Source: Thioalkalivibrio thiocyanoxidans ARh2
Lineage (GTDB): Bacteria > Pseudomonadota > Gammaproteobacteria > Ectothiorhodospirales > Ectothiorhodospiraceae
Assembly (NCBI RefSeq): GCF_000385215.1
Contig: NZ_ARQK01000056.1
Location: 1 to 64,000, forward strand
Length of the DNA: 64,000 nucleotides
Reading direction: 5' to 3'
Shown piece after piece: positions 8,083-16,800 of the stretch. The position numbers were made by a program, and so were the translations under genes. How positions within the stretch are numbered: position 1 is the stretch's first letter; the number at the start of each line of letters is the position of its first letter. Under the pieces are notes generated by a model, which was given only the letters and a program-made list of their open reading frames with translations, searched no databases and was not told the DNA's origin.

Positions 8083-10707
8083 TCAGCCGTTGGCGGTCTG
8101 ACAGGCGAGCAGGCGCTGTTGCACCACGTCGGCGACCACCCGCAGGGCGGCGTCGCGGGTGTCATGGACCTGCACGGTTGCGAGTACCGCGGGGTCCACG
8201 GGGTCCCCGATGTCGACCTCGGGCGTGTGCGCGGGGCACCCGTCGAGCCAGGCGGGGTGGTACTCGCAGCCCGGTTCGGCGGGGAACAGCGCAGCATAGG
8301 CGATCCGCGCCTCCACCAGGTCCTGGAAGAAGTGGCTGCCGAACGAGAGGTCGGGGACGATACCGGCGTCGGGGTCGGCCACCTCCACCAGCATGCGCAC
8401 GCGGTCGATGTCGGCGAAGCGCACGGGGACGCCCAGCTCGGGGGTGCTGGTGCCCCAGCGGCCGGGGCCGATCAGGAGCGTGGTGCAGTCACCCGCGGTG
8501 GCGTACTGGCGGTTGAGGGCACCCACCAGGCGGGCCACGGCGTATTTCTGCGGGCGGGACAGCACCGCATAGCGGGCACCGTCCACGCGGATGACGCGAT
8601 CGATGACGAGATCCATGTTGCCGCCCATGAAGCGGCCGGCACTGGCGAAGAACAACTGCCCGGGGTCGATCGGGTCCGGCAGTTCCACCGGGCGATCGCT
8701 GCCCAGCGTGGCGAGCGGGCGGCACTGCACCAGGTTCACGCCGGCGGCGCCGTCGGCGTCCAGGTGCACGGTGAACTCGACATCCACCGGATGGGCGTAG
8801 GCGGCCTCCAGGGTCTTGAGCAGGTCGCGCATCAGCGGGGCGAAATCGGTGCGCTGCAGTAGCGGGGTAAAGGTCACCCGCCACAGGCGCTCCTCGCGCC
8901 CCTGCTCGCGGGCGCGGCGGCCGGCCTCGCGGTCGATCTCGCCGAGCAGGTTCAGCGGCAGGCCCGGAGCGGCCTCGGCCAGCGCCTGGATGGGCACGGC
9001 GGCCTCGCGGTTGGCCTCGATGTCGAGCACATCGGCGGCGTGCTGGGAGTAGCGATACGCCTCGTCCCGGCTGTGAAATGGCCGTCGTTCGGGCCGGTCC
9101 AGCGCCACCACGCAGGCATGGTCGCGCGCGACCCGGTCCACCGCGCGGGTGCCCAGCCCCAGCACCAGGCGCAGCATCCCGGCCGCCGGATCCAGCGCGC
9201 CGTCCCAGACGAAGGTGTTCCAGGAGACCCCGACGCCGGCGGCGTCCGGCAGATAGTAGCGCCCGTGGTAGCGGCCGTTGACCCGCTGCAGCAGCAGCGC
9301 CATGGGTTCTTCCTGATCCATCAGCCCACGCTGCTGGCGGTAGCTCAGCGCATCGTCGCTCATCGTCGATGCATAGACCTGGCGGATGGCGTCTTCCAGC
9401 TGGGCCAGGCGCTCGCCGGGGCTGCCCTGGTTCACGCAGAACACGCTCTCGTACTTGCCGGCAAAGGCATTGCCGAACCCGTCTTCCAGCAGGCTGCTGG
9501 AACGTACCAGGATCGGGTACTGGCCATAGTGATCGAGCACGCGTTCCAGCTCGCGGCGCACCTCCGGCGGGATCTCGCCGTGCAGCATGTCGCGGCGCAG
9601 GCTGCGCGCCTCGTCGAAGTAACCCTCCGCGGTGCGCTGGCGCATCAGCCGCGGCCACCAGCCGTTGTGTACCAGATAGGCGTAGTACACGTCCGCGCCG
9701 ATGAAGTGCGAGTCGTGCGGCTCCAGTGAGCGCCCCCAGCGCTGCGGGTCCTGAGCGAGCAGGATTTGCCGCGCCAGCAGCATGCCCGCGGCCTTGCCGC
9801 CGATGTAGCCGCTGCCGACCATGCGGCTGCGGATCGCCAGCAGTTCTTCCAGCCCGAGATGGCGCCGCGCCAGTTCCAGCATGCGCTCGTCACGACCGAT
9901 CAGCACCCGCAGGATGTCGTCCTGCACCCGGGCGCGGTCGGCCGCCGGCGCCTCCTGCGCCAGCGCGTCGGAGGCCGCGAGGAACAGGCGGTCCCAGTAG
10001 TCCAGCAGCTGCCGGCCGTGCGACTGCCCGGGGCGCTGTTCCTCCAGCAGGGCCTGCAGCCGCGTGGCCTCGCTGCTGTCCACCACCGGCTCGAACCGCG
10101 TGCCGTGCTGGCGGTGCGGCAGGAACATGGTCGGCGAGCTGCGCTGCCACACCTTCACCGGCTGTACGTGCACCGCCTCGCCGGCGCGGCGCACGTCGAT
10201 CAGCACCTGCGTTGTCTCGCGGATGCGCGACAGCGTGGTGTGCGAATGGCTGTGCGGATGCAGCGCGAACCAGGCCACCGTGTCCATCTCGTACAGATAC
10301 GGGCAGATGGCGCGGAAGAAGTTGCCCACCATGTGATCGGTGGCCCAGGCATCCAGCAGCTCGGACAGGCAATCGCACAGATAGAACGCGCCGCGACCGT
10401 GCTCGGTGATCAGACGGTAGACGTGGCGGGTGAACGGCTCGAACCCGCGCAGCGCGTCGATGTCCACCACCTCGATCCCCGGGCCGGCCTCCACCAGCGG
10501 CGGATGGGCGCCGAAGCGCAGATAGATGATCGAGCGACGCTGGGTGCGGGCCGCGGCCACGAACGGCCGGACAAAGCGTCGGTAGTCCTCGATGTCGTCG
10601 ACCCGCCAGACCACGTTGTCGCCGATCCGCAGCCCGTCGAGCACCCGGTCCAGGCCGTCCAGCCCGGTGGAGACGGTCTCCTGCTGAGGTTGCGGATCGG
10701 TGGCCAT
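8083..10707 (-). CDS. PEP/pyruvate-binding domain protein with KaiC-like N-terminus
   Basis: An 874-residue protein from MATDPQPQQETV; an in-frame Met 30 codons earlier is less likely. Residues of about 10-200 resemble a KaiC/RecA-like fold (STGLDGLDRVLDGLRIGDNV) but lack the GxxxxGK[ST] P-loop. A PEP synthase/PPDK-type nucleotide-binding domain follows, with VRSSSLLEDGFGNAFAGKYE around residue 400 and NLVQCRPL later. There is no phosphohistidine swivelling domain with the TSHA-type motif and no C-terminal PEP-binding barrel. It is therefore not a complete PEP synthase or pyruvate phosphate dikinase. It may be an ATP-grasp enzyme of unknown substrate. Divergent from the GcvR-like gene. Confidence 0.75.
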   Translation of the reverse strand: MATDPQPQQETVSTGLDGLDRVLDGLRIGDNVVWRVDDIEDYRRFVRPFVAAARTQRRSIIYLRFGAHPPLVEAGPGIEVVDIDALRGFEPFTRHVYRLITEHGRGAFYLCDCLSELLDAWATDHMVGNFFRAICPYLYEMDTVAWFALHPHSHSHTTLSRIRETTQVLIDVRRAGEAVHVQPVKVWQRSSPTMFLPHRQHGTRFEPVVDSSEATRLQALLEEQRPGQSHGRQLLDYWDRLFLAASDALAQEAPAADRARVQDDILRVLIGRDERMLELARRHLGLEELLAIRSRMVGSGYIGGKAAGMLLARQILLAQDPQRWGRSLEPHDSHFIGADVYYAYLVHNGWWPRLMRQRTAEGYFDEARSLRRDMLHGEIPPEVRRELERVLDHYGQYPILVRSSSLLEDGFGNAFAGKYESVFCVNQGSPGERLAQLEDAIRQVYASTMSDDALSYRQQRGLMDQEEPMALLLQRVNGRYHGRYYLPDAAGVGVSWNTFVWDGALDPAAGMLRLVLGLGTRAVDRVARDHACVVALDRPERRPFHSRDEAYRYSQHAADVLDIEANREAAVPIQALAEAAPGLPLNLLGEIDREAGRRAREQGREERLWRVTFTPLLQRTDFAPLMRDLLKTLEAAYAHPVDVEFTVHLDADGAAGVNLVQCRPLATLGSDRPVELPDPIDPGQLFFASAGRFMGGNMDLVIDRVIRVDGARYAVLSRPQKYAVARLVGALNRQYATAGDCTTLLIGPGRWGTSTPELGVPVRFADIDRVRMLVEVADPDAGIVPDLSFGSHFFQDLVEARIAYAALFPAEPGCEYHPAWLDGCPAHTPEVDIGDPVDPAVLATVQVHDTRDAALRVVADVVQQRLLACQTANG

Positions 10708-10859
10708 CAAGCGCCCGTCCAGTCTGGGCGCCCCACAGTACCCCCTGCCCCACAGGCGCTCAACGCTCGGCACACCCGGACGCCCCCGTGAATGCAACTA
10801 ATGGGCATCACTTGACTTACCATGGACTGTCCTGCCCCAGCGGCAACAGGAGATTTACC

Positions 10860-11408
10860 ATGAAGACATCTTTGATTCTGACGCTCATCGGCCCGGACCG
10901 TCCGGGGATGGTCAGCGCGGTGGCGGCCCGGGCGCGTGCGGCGGGCGGCAACTGGCTGGAGAGTCGCATGGCACAACTGGCCGGACAGTTTGCCGGCGTG
11001 GTGCTACTGGAAGTCGACACGGATGCAGCCGACGAGCTGGAGGCGGCGCTGCGCGAGCTGGAAGAAAAGGACGGGTTGAAGGTGCACGTCCAGCGGGGCA
11101 GCGAGCTGCCGGCGACCGCACGGCACTCGGTGTTGCTCGACCTGATCGGACACGACCGACCGGGGATCGTGCAGGATATTACCGCCGTGCTCTCGCGCCA
11201 CGGCGTGAGCGTCGAGACACTGGAGACCGCCTGCGAACCGGGCTCAATGACCGGCGAGCCGATGTTCCGCGCGAAGGCCCGCCTGGGGGTCCCCGAAGGC
11301 CTGGACCTGGATAACCTGCAGGACGACCTGGAGGCCCTGGCCAATGAGCTGATGGTCGACCTCGAACTCCGCGACCCGCTGCAGGAACCACCCGAGGCGG
11401 CGGCCTGA
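10860..11408 (+). CDS. Glycine cleavage repressor-like tandem ACT domain protein
   Basis: A 182-residue protein with two ACT domains: LTLIGPDRPGMVSAVAARAR near the N-terminus and LDLIGHDRPGIVQDITAVLS in the second half. This is the architecture of GcvR-type regulators, which in enterobacteria bind GcvA. No gcv genes are in the window, so the regulatory target is unknown. The start has AGGAG 8 bases ahead (AACAGGAGATTTACCATG). An ATG 24 codons upstream lacks such a site. Confidence 0.82.
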   Translation: MKTSLILTLIGPDRPGMVSAVAARARAAGGNWLESRMAQLAGQFAGVVLLEVDTDAADELEAALRELEEKDGLKVHVQRGSELPATARHSVLLDLIGHDRPGIVQDITAVLSRHGVSVETLETACEPGSMTGEPMFRAKARLGVPEGLDLDNLQDDLEALANELMVDLELRDPLQEPPEAAA

Positions 11409-11427
11409 CCCGGACGGCAACCCACGA

Positions 11428-11795
11428 TTAGTCTCGACGTGCCGCCCGGATGACCGCCTCGGGATCGTTTCCCACCACTTTGCGCAGTACGCGGGCCGGG
11501 CCGGCATCGGCGAAGGCCGGGAGCTGTCGATAGCGCCGCAACAGCTCCGCCTCCTGCCCCGGTGGGAGCGCGATACCCAGCGCCTCGCAGCAGTACCGCA
11601 ACGCCTGCTCGGTGCAGGTATCGAAATCCGCGTGCGCCCCCTCAGCCCGCGCCGGAAGGTGTACTCCAGCTGCTTCTCGCGCCAGGCACGCGCCAGCACC
11701 GTCGCTCGCTCGCCCATCCACCCCTTGAGCGTCGCCGCAATCCCCTGCGTGTCAATCAGCGTCCCGTACACATCAAACGCCAGCGTCTGCCGCAT
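11428..11795 (-). pseudogene. Broken haloacid dehalogenase-like (HAD) gene
   Basis: The first frame starts MRQTLAFDVYGTLIDTQGI, the HAD motif I region of type II haloacid dehalogenases (Asp nucleophile in FDVYGT), with GGAGG before the ATG. It continues to LEYTFRRGL and then loses similarity. The expected continuation (HADFDTCTEQALRYCCEALG) appears in the next frame. The break falls at a run of five G on the coding strand (11637-11641), so a one-base indel is likely. The second frame stops after about 60 more residues, before HAD motifs II-IV; a normal protein is about 220 aa. It is both frameshifted and 3'-truncated. A sequencing error could explain the shift but not the truncation. Confidence 0.75.
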
Positions 11796-11911
11796 ACACC
11801 CTCCCACTCGCGTTGACCCTGCTGCATCCCGCCCGGCGGATGGCGGATCTGGACATCGCCGCTGCTCGGCGAAACACTGCACGCGTTGAATCCAATTGTC
11901 AGGAAATGCCC

Positions 11912-12226
11912 ATGAGCATGCAGGAGACCATTACCCGGAAGCTGGAGGAGCGCTTTGCGCCCGAGCATCTGGAGGTGGTGAACGAGAGCCACATGCACAA
12001 CGTGCCGCCCGGTTCGGAGTCGCATTTCAAGGTGACGGTGGTGTCCGAGGCCTTTCGTGACCAGAAGCTGATCGCGCGACACCGGCTGGTAAACCAGGCC
12101 CTCGCCGACGAGCTGGCCGGTGGCATCCACGCCCTGGCGCTGCACACGCTGGACCCGGACCAGTGGTTCGAGCGTGCCGGCAAGGTCGCCGACTCCCCGC
12201 CCTGCATGGGGGGCGACAAGGACTGA
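11912..12226 (+). CDS. bolA: BolA family protein
   Basis: A 104-residue protein: MSMQETITRKLEERFAPEHL, then VVNESHMHNVPPGSESHFKV, VSEAFRDQKLIARHRLVNQA and ALHTLDPDQW. These are the class II KH-like BolA fold with its conserved His residues, which bind Fe-S clusters together with monothiol glutaredoxins. Three nested ATGs exist; the second gives AGGAA a normal spacing. The sequence ends PPCMGGDKD. It precedes the phosphodiesterase gene by 10 bp. Confidence 0.92.
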   Translation: MSMQETITRKLEERFAPEHLEVVNESHMHNVPPGSESHFKVTVVSEAFRDQKLIARHRLVNQALADELAGGIHALALHTLDPDQWFERAGKVADSPPCMGGDKD

Positions 12227-12236
12227 AATCTTGCCC

Positions 12237-13442
12237 ATGAGGGACACCCCTGCGGCCGAATCGGCCGTCGACCACATCCTGCGCGCCCGGCTGGAAGCAC
12301 CCGGGCTGATGGACCTGCTCGGCCAGATCGAGGCCAGCCTGAGCCCGGCGGCCAGCCACCCGCCGCTGCCGGGCGTATCCGAGCACCTGGGGCCGGACCG
12401 CCACATCGTGCTGTGGCTGATCGACGGCTTCGCCACCCGCTATCGCCGCCATACGCCGCTGCTGGGCGCAGACTACGTAACCGACCTCGAGACCGTGTTC
12501 CCCAGCACCACGGCGACCGCGATCAGCAGCATCCTGACCGGGCGCACACCCGCGCAGCACGGCCTGCTCGGCTGGCACACCCGCCTGCCGTCCGCCGAGT
12601 GCACGCTGACGGTGCTGATGGGCCAGGAGCGCGACGCCGAGGACCGTCCGGCCACGCTCGGTTACCGCGAGCTGACCGGTCGCGTACAGCCGGACCGCCT
12701 GGTCGACCGGCTCGGCTGCCACACGACCATGATCGGCCCGGACTGGATCGGCGGCACACCATACAACCGCATGATGAACGGCTCCGCCGCGTTCATCGGC
12801 TTCGAGGACCTGTCCGAGCTGCCGGCGCGGGTGGCCGCGCATGTGAACGCGACGCCCGGGCCGCATTTCACCTACGTGTACTGGTCGGAGCTGGACCACC
12901 TGGGCCACGCCTATGGCCCGGAGAGCCCGGAGGTGGAGCGCCACCTGAAGCAGCTGGACCTGGCCTACACCGCGACCTGCGCGCAGATCCAGCGCCCGGA
13001 GGGCATCTTCCTGACCACCGCCGACCACGGCATGCGCAGCATGGAACGCCGGCTGGACCTGCGCGAGCACCCGGCGGTGCACGCCTGCCTGCGCCACCGC
13101 CTGACCGGCGAGCCCCGTGCGGCCATCGCTCATGTGCGGGAGGGGCGGGATGCGGAGTTTCGCCGTGCGCTGCACGCCGCGTTCGGCACGGACGTGGCGG
13201 CAGTCCCGGCCGCCGACTGGCTGGGGCCCGGCACGCTGGGCCTGCCCCCGGGGCATCACCGTGAGCACCCCGAGCTCCGGGCACGCGCCGGCGACTACCT
13301 GCTGCTGCCCGCGGAGGACGCCTACCTGGTGGACCCGCCGGCCGACGACGAGGGACCGTTCTTCCGCGGTGCCCACGGCGGCCTGTCGCCGGAGGAACGG
13401 CATATTCCGCTGTTTCTTCGGAATATCGGCCAGTCGCGGTAA
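12237..13442 (+). CDS. Alkaline-phosphatase-superfamily phosphodiesterase
   Basis: A 401-residue type I phosphodiesterase/nucleotide pyrophosphatase-like enzyme. Visible elements are LWLIDGFATRY (first metal Asp), FPSTTATAISSILTGRTPAQ (Thr nucleophile region), GLLGWH, YVYWSELDHLGHAYGPES (metal Asp/His) and TTADHGM, with a distal His in GAHGGLSPEE. No signal peptide is seen, so it is probably cytoplasmic. A TTG two codons upstream is an alternative start. It is 10 bp after bolA and probably cotranscribed. The substrate is unknown. Confidence 0.82.
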   Translation: MRDTPAAESAVDHILRARLEAPGLMDLLGQIEASLSPAASHPPLPGVSEHLGPDRHIVLWLIDGFATRYRRHTPLLGADYVTDLETVFPSTTATAISSILTGRTPAQHGLLGWHTRLPSAECTLTVLMGQERDAEDRPATLGYRELTGRVQPDRLVDRLGCHTTMIGPDWIGGTPYNRMMNGSAAFIGFEDLSELPARVAAHVNATPGPHFTYVYWSELDHLGHAYGPESPEVERHLKQLDLAYTATCAQIQRPEGIFLTTADHGMRSMERRLDLREHPAVHACLRHRLTGEPRAAIAHVREGRDAEFRRALHAAFGTDVAAVPAADWLGPGTLGLPPGHHREHPELRARAGDYLLLPAEDAYLVDPPADDEGPFFRGAHGGLSPEERHIPLFLRNIGQSR

Positions 13443-13507
13443 ACTGTCGGGTTCTGTGCCGGCCAAACGGGCTGGCGCTGGCTGAAACAAGACTGTCCCG
13501 AGATCCC

Positions 13508-13810
13508 ATGAACGACACCGCCGACCAGACCTACAACAACGCCGCCCAGCACCTGATCGAGCTGGCAAACCGGCTCGCCGATGACGGGCAGGCCGCAGAG
13601 ACCGGCGACGTCGCCGACGGCCTGCTGGCCGGTGCCGTGCACTTCTGGCTGTACAGCCGCCAGCCCTGTGGCGATCCGTTGTGCGAAGACTGTGCGCCGT
13701 TCGCGGACGCCGAGAGCCGTCTGGCCATGCTGCACGAGTTGATCGACGAGCTGGCGCGCGACAGCGACTACTTCCACGCCACCACCGACACCACCGTCGG
13801 CCACGCCTGA
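13508..13810 (+). CDS. Small conserved-looking protein with Cys triad
   Basis: 100 residues, not recognised. It is predominantly helical and acidic, with CGDPLCEDC (Cys54, Cys59, Cys62) as the only cysteines, which could hold a metal or form a disulphide. FWLYSRQP precedes the triad. No signal peptide or membrane segment. It lies 18 bp upstream of lhr and is probably cotranscribed with it. The coding call is supported by codon usage like its neighbours and by tight spacing. Confidence 0.65.
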   Translation: MNDTADQTYNNAAQHLIELANRLADDGQAAETGDVADGLLAGAVHFWLYSRQPCGDPLCEDCAPFADAESRLAMLHELIDELARDSDYFHATTDTTVGHA

Positions 13811-13828
13811 CCCGCTACGCCCGAGCCG

Positions 13829-16800
13829 ATGCCGGTCACGCCCTTTCGCCCCGCGACCGATACCTGGTTCGGCGAGGCCTTCGGGCAGGCGACCGCGATC
13901 CAGTCGCGCGGCTGGCCCGCGATCCGGGCCGGCCGCCACTGCCTGCTGATCGCCCCCACCGGCAGCGGCAAGACCCTCGCCGCGTTCCTCAGCGCCATTG
14001 ACCGCCTGACCGGCGAGCTTGCACCGGATGCCCGTCGCGGCTACTCGGTGCTGTACATCTCGCCGCTGAAGGCGCTGGCCACCGATATCGAACGCAACCT
14101 GCGCGCCCCGCTGACCGGGATCGCGCAGACCGCCGCGCGTCTGGACCAGACCGCGGGCCAGACCGTGGACGAGACCCCGGGCGAGCCGGTCGTGCACATC
14201 CGCACCGGCGACACCCCGCAGGCCGAGCGCCGCGCCCAGGCGCGCGAACCCGGCGACATCCTGGTGACCACGCCGGAATCGCTGTACTTGCTGCTGGGCT
14301 CGAAGGCCGCCGAGAACCTCGAGTCCATCCACACGGTGATCATCGACGAGGTACATGCGCTGGCCGGCAACAAGCGCGGCGCGCACCTTGCCCTGTCGCT
14401 GGAACGCCTGGCCGAACGCTGTGGCGAGGACCCGCAGCGCATCGGGCTGTCCGCCACCGTGCACCCGGTGGAAGTAGCGCGCGGCTTCCTCGGCGGCGAC
14501 CGCGAGGTGGAGGTGATCGACGCCGCCGAGCCACCGCGCCTGGACCTCGAGATCCTTGCCCCCGAGGAGCCGCCCGCCGAGCACGCAGCACCGACCGTCG
14601 AGGGCCCGGAGGCGACAAGCCCCATGCCATCCGGCCCGATCCCGTCCGGTTCCATCCTCGGCGCGGTGTACGGCCAGGGCACCGGGCAGCTCCCTACCGG
14701 TGGCGGCGACCGCGCCGCACGCCTGGAGCCGCGCCTGCTGGCCGCGATCCTGGAGCACCGCTCCACCATCGTGTTCGTGAACAGTCGCGGGCTGTGCGAA
14801 CGCCTGGTCCAGCGCATCAACGAGGCCTGGCGGGAGCAGCAGCCGGAGGATGCCGAGCCGGTGGAGGACCTGGTCGCCGCCCACCACGGCAGCGTGTCCC
14901 ACGAGCGCCGTGCCGAGATCGAGGGCCGGCTGAAGACCGGGCGCCTGCGCGGCATCGTCGCCACCAGCTCGCTGGAGCTGGGCATCGACATGGGCGCGGT
15001 GGACCTGGTGATCATGGTCGAATCCCCCGGCGCGGTCGCCCGTGGGCTGCAGCGCGCCGGGCGCGCCGGGCACGGCGTGGGCCAGGTCTCGCGCTCGCTG
15101 CTGCTGCCGCGCTTTCGTGGCGACCTGCTCGAATGCGCGGTGATCGGCGAGCGTATGCAGGCCGGCGCGCTGGAACCGATCCACGCCCCGCACAACCCGC
15201 TGGACGTACTCGCCCAGCAGATCGTCGCGATGGTCTGCGAACGCCCGCGCACGGTGGACGAGCTGCACGCGCTGGTCCGCCGCGCCGCGCCCTGGCGCGA
15301 GCTGTCGCGCCCGCTGCTCGAGGCCACGCTGGACATGCTCTCCGGCCATTACCCGAGCACCGACTTCGCCGACCTGCGCCCCTGGCTCGCCTGGGACCGC
15401 GCCCGCGACGAGCTGACCCCGCGCCGGGGGGCGGCGCTGGCCGCGCGCCTGAACGCCGGGACCATCCCCGACCGCGGGCTGTACGGCGTGCATGTCGGCG
15501 AGGGCGGGCCGCGCATCGGCGAGCTGGACGAGGAGATGGTGTTCGAGCTGAAGACCGGCGAGAACGTGACCCTGGGTGCCAGCACCTGGCACGTGGAGGC
15601 GATTACCCGTGACCGCGTGCTCGTCTCCCCCGCCCCCGGCGAGGTTGGCAAGCTCCCGTTCTGGCATGGCGATGGCCCCGGCCGCCCGATCCAGCTCGGC
15701 CAGGCCATCGGCGCCGCCACCGAGCGGCTGGCCCGCATGGGCCGCGCCGAACGCACGACCTGGCTCAGGGAACACGCGCCACTGTCGGAGGCGGCGGTGG
15801 AGACCCTCTGCGACTACATCGACGAGCAGCGCGAGGCCACCGGGCAGCTGCCATCGGACCAGCGCATTGTGGTCGAGCGCTTCCGCGACGAGGTCGGCGA
15901 CTGGCGCGTCTGCATCCTGACCCCGTTCGGCGCGCGCGTGCACGCCCCCTGGGCGCTGGCCCTTCAGGGCGCGCTGACCAGCCGCTCCGGCTTCGAGGTG
16001 CAGGTGATGTACACCGACGACGGCATCGTGCTGCGCCTGGCCGACAGCGAGGACCTGCCCGAACTGGACGCCTTGTTCCCCGACCCGGAGGAGCTGGAAG
16101 AGGCGGTCACCCGCGAGCTGGGCAACTCCACGCTGTTCGCCAGCGCCTTTCGCGAGAACGCGGCACGCGCCCTGCTGCTGGTACGCAATCGCCCCGGCCA
16201 GCGCACCCCGCTGTGGGCGCAACGCCTGAAGTCGCAGCAGCTGCTGGCCTCGGTGCGCGAGTACGCGAGTTTTCCGGTGGTGCTGGAGACCTACCGCCAG
16301 GTGCTGGCCGACGTGTTCGATCTGGACGCCCTGCGCCAGATCCTGCGCGGCGTGCAGGAACGCCGCATCCGCGTGCACGAGGTAGAGACGCCGCAGGCCT
16401 CGCCGTTCGCCCGCAGCCTGGTGTTCGCCTATGTCGCGGCCTACATCTACGAGCAGGACGCGCCGATGGCCGAGCGCAAGGCCCAGGCGCTCACGCTCGA
16501 CCGCGGCATGCTGGTCGAACTGCTGGGCCAGGCCGAACTGCGCGAGCTGATTGACCCCGACGCCCTGGCCGAGCTGGAGGCCGAGCTAGCACACGCCACC
16601 GAGGCAACCCGGGTGCAGGACGCCGACGCCCTGCACGACCTGCTGCGCCGGCGCGGGGACCTGAGCCCGGACGAAGTGGCGGCCGCCTGCGCCGAGGCGC
16701 CGGGGCCGTGGCTGGAACAGCTCGCCCGGTCCCTGCGCGCGGTGGCGGTGCGCATCGCTGGCGAGCCGCGCTGGATCGCGGCCGAGGACGCCGCGCTGTA

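Noticed and set aside
13322-16378. 1018-codon minus-strand frame opposite lhr
   Set aside because: Shadow of the lhr reading frame; composition typical of antisense high-GC frames (Gln/His/Ala/Gly rich).
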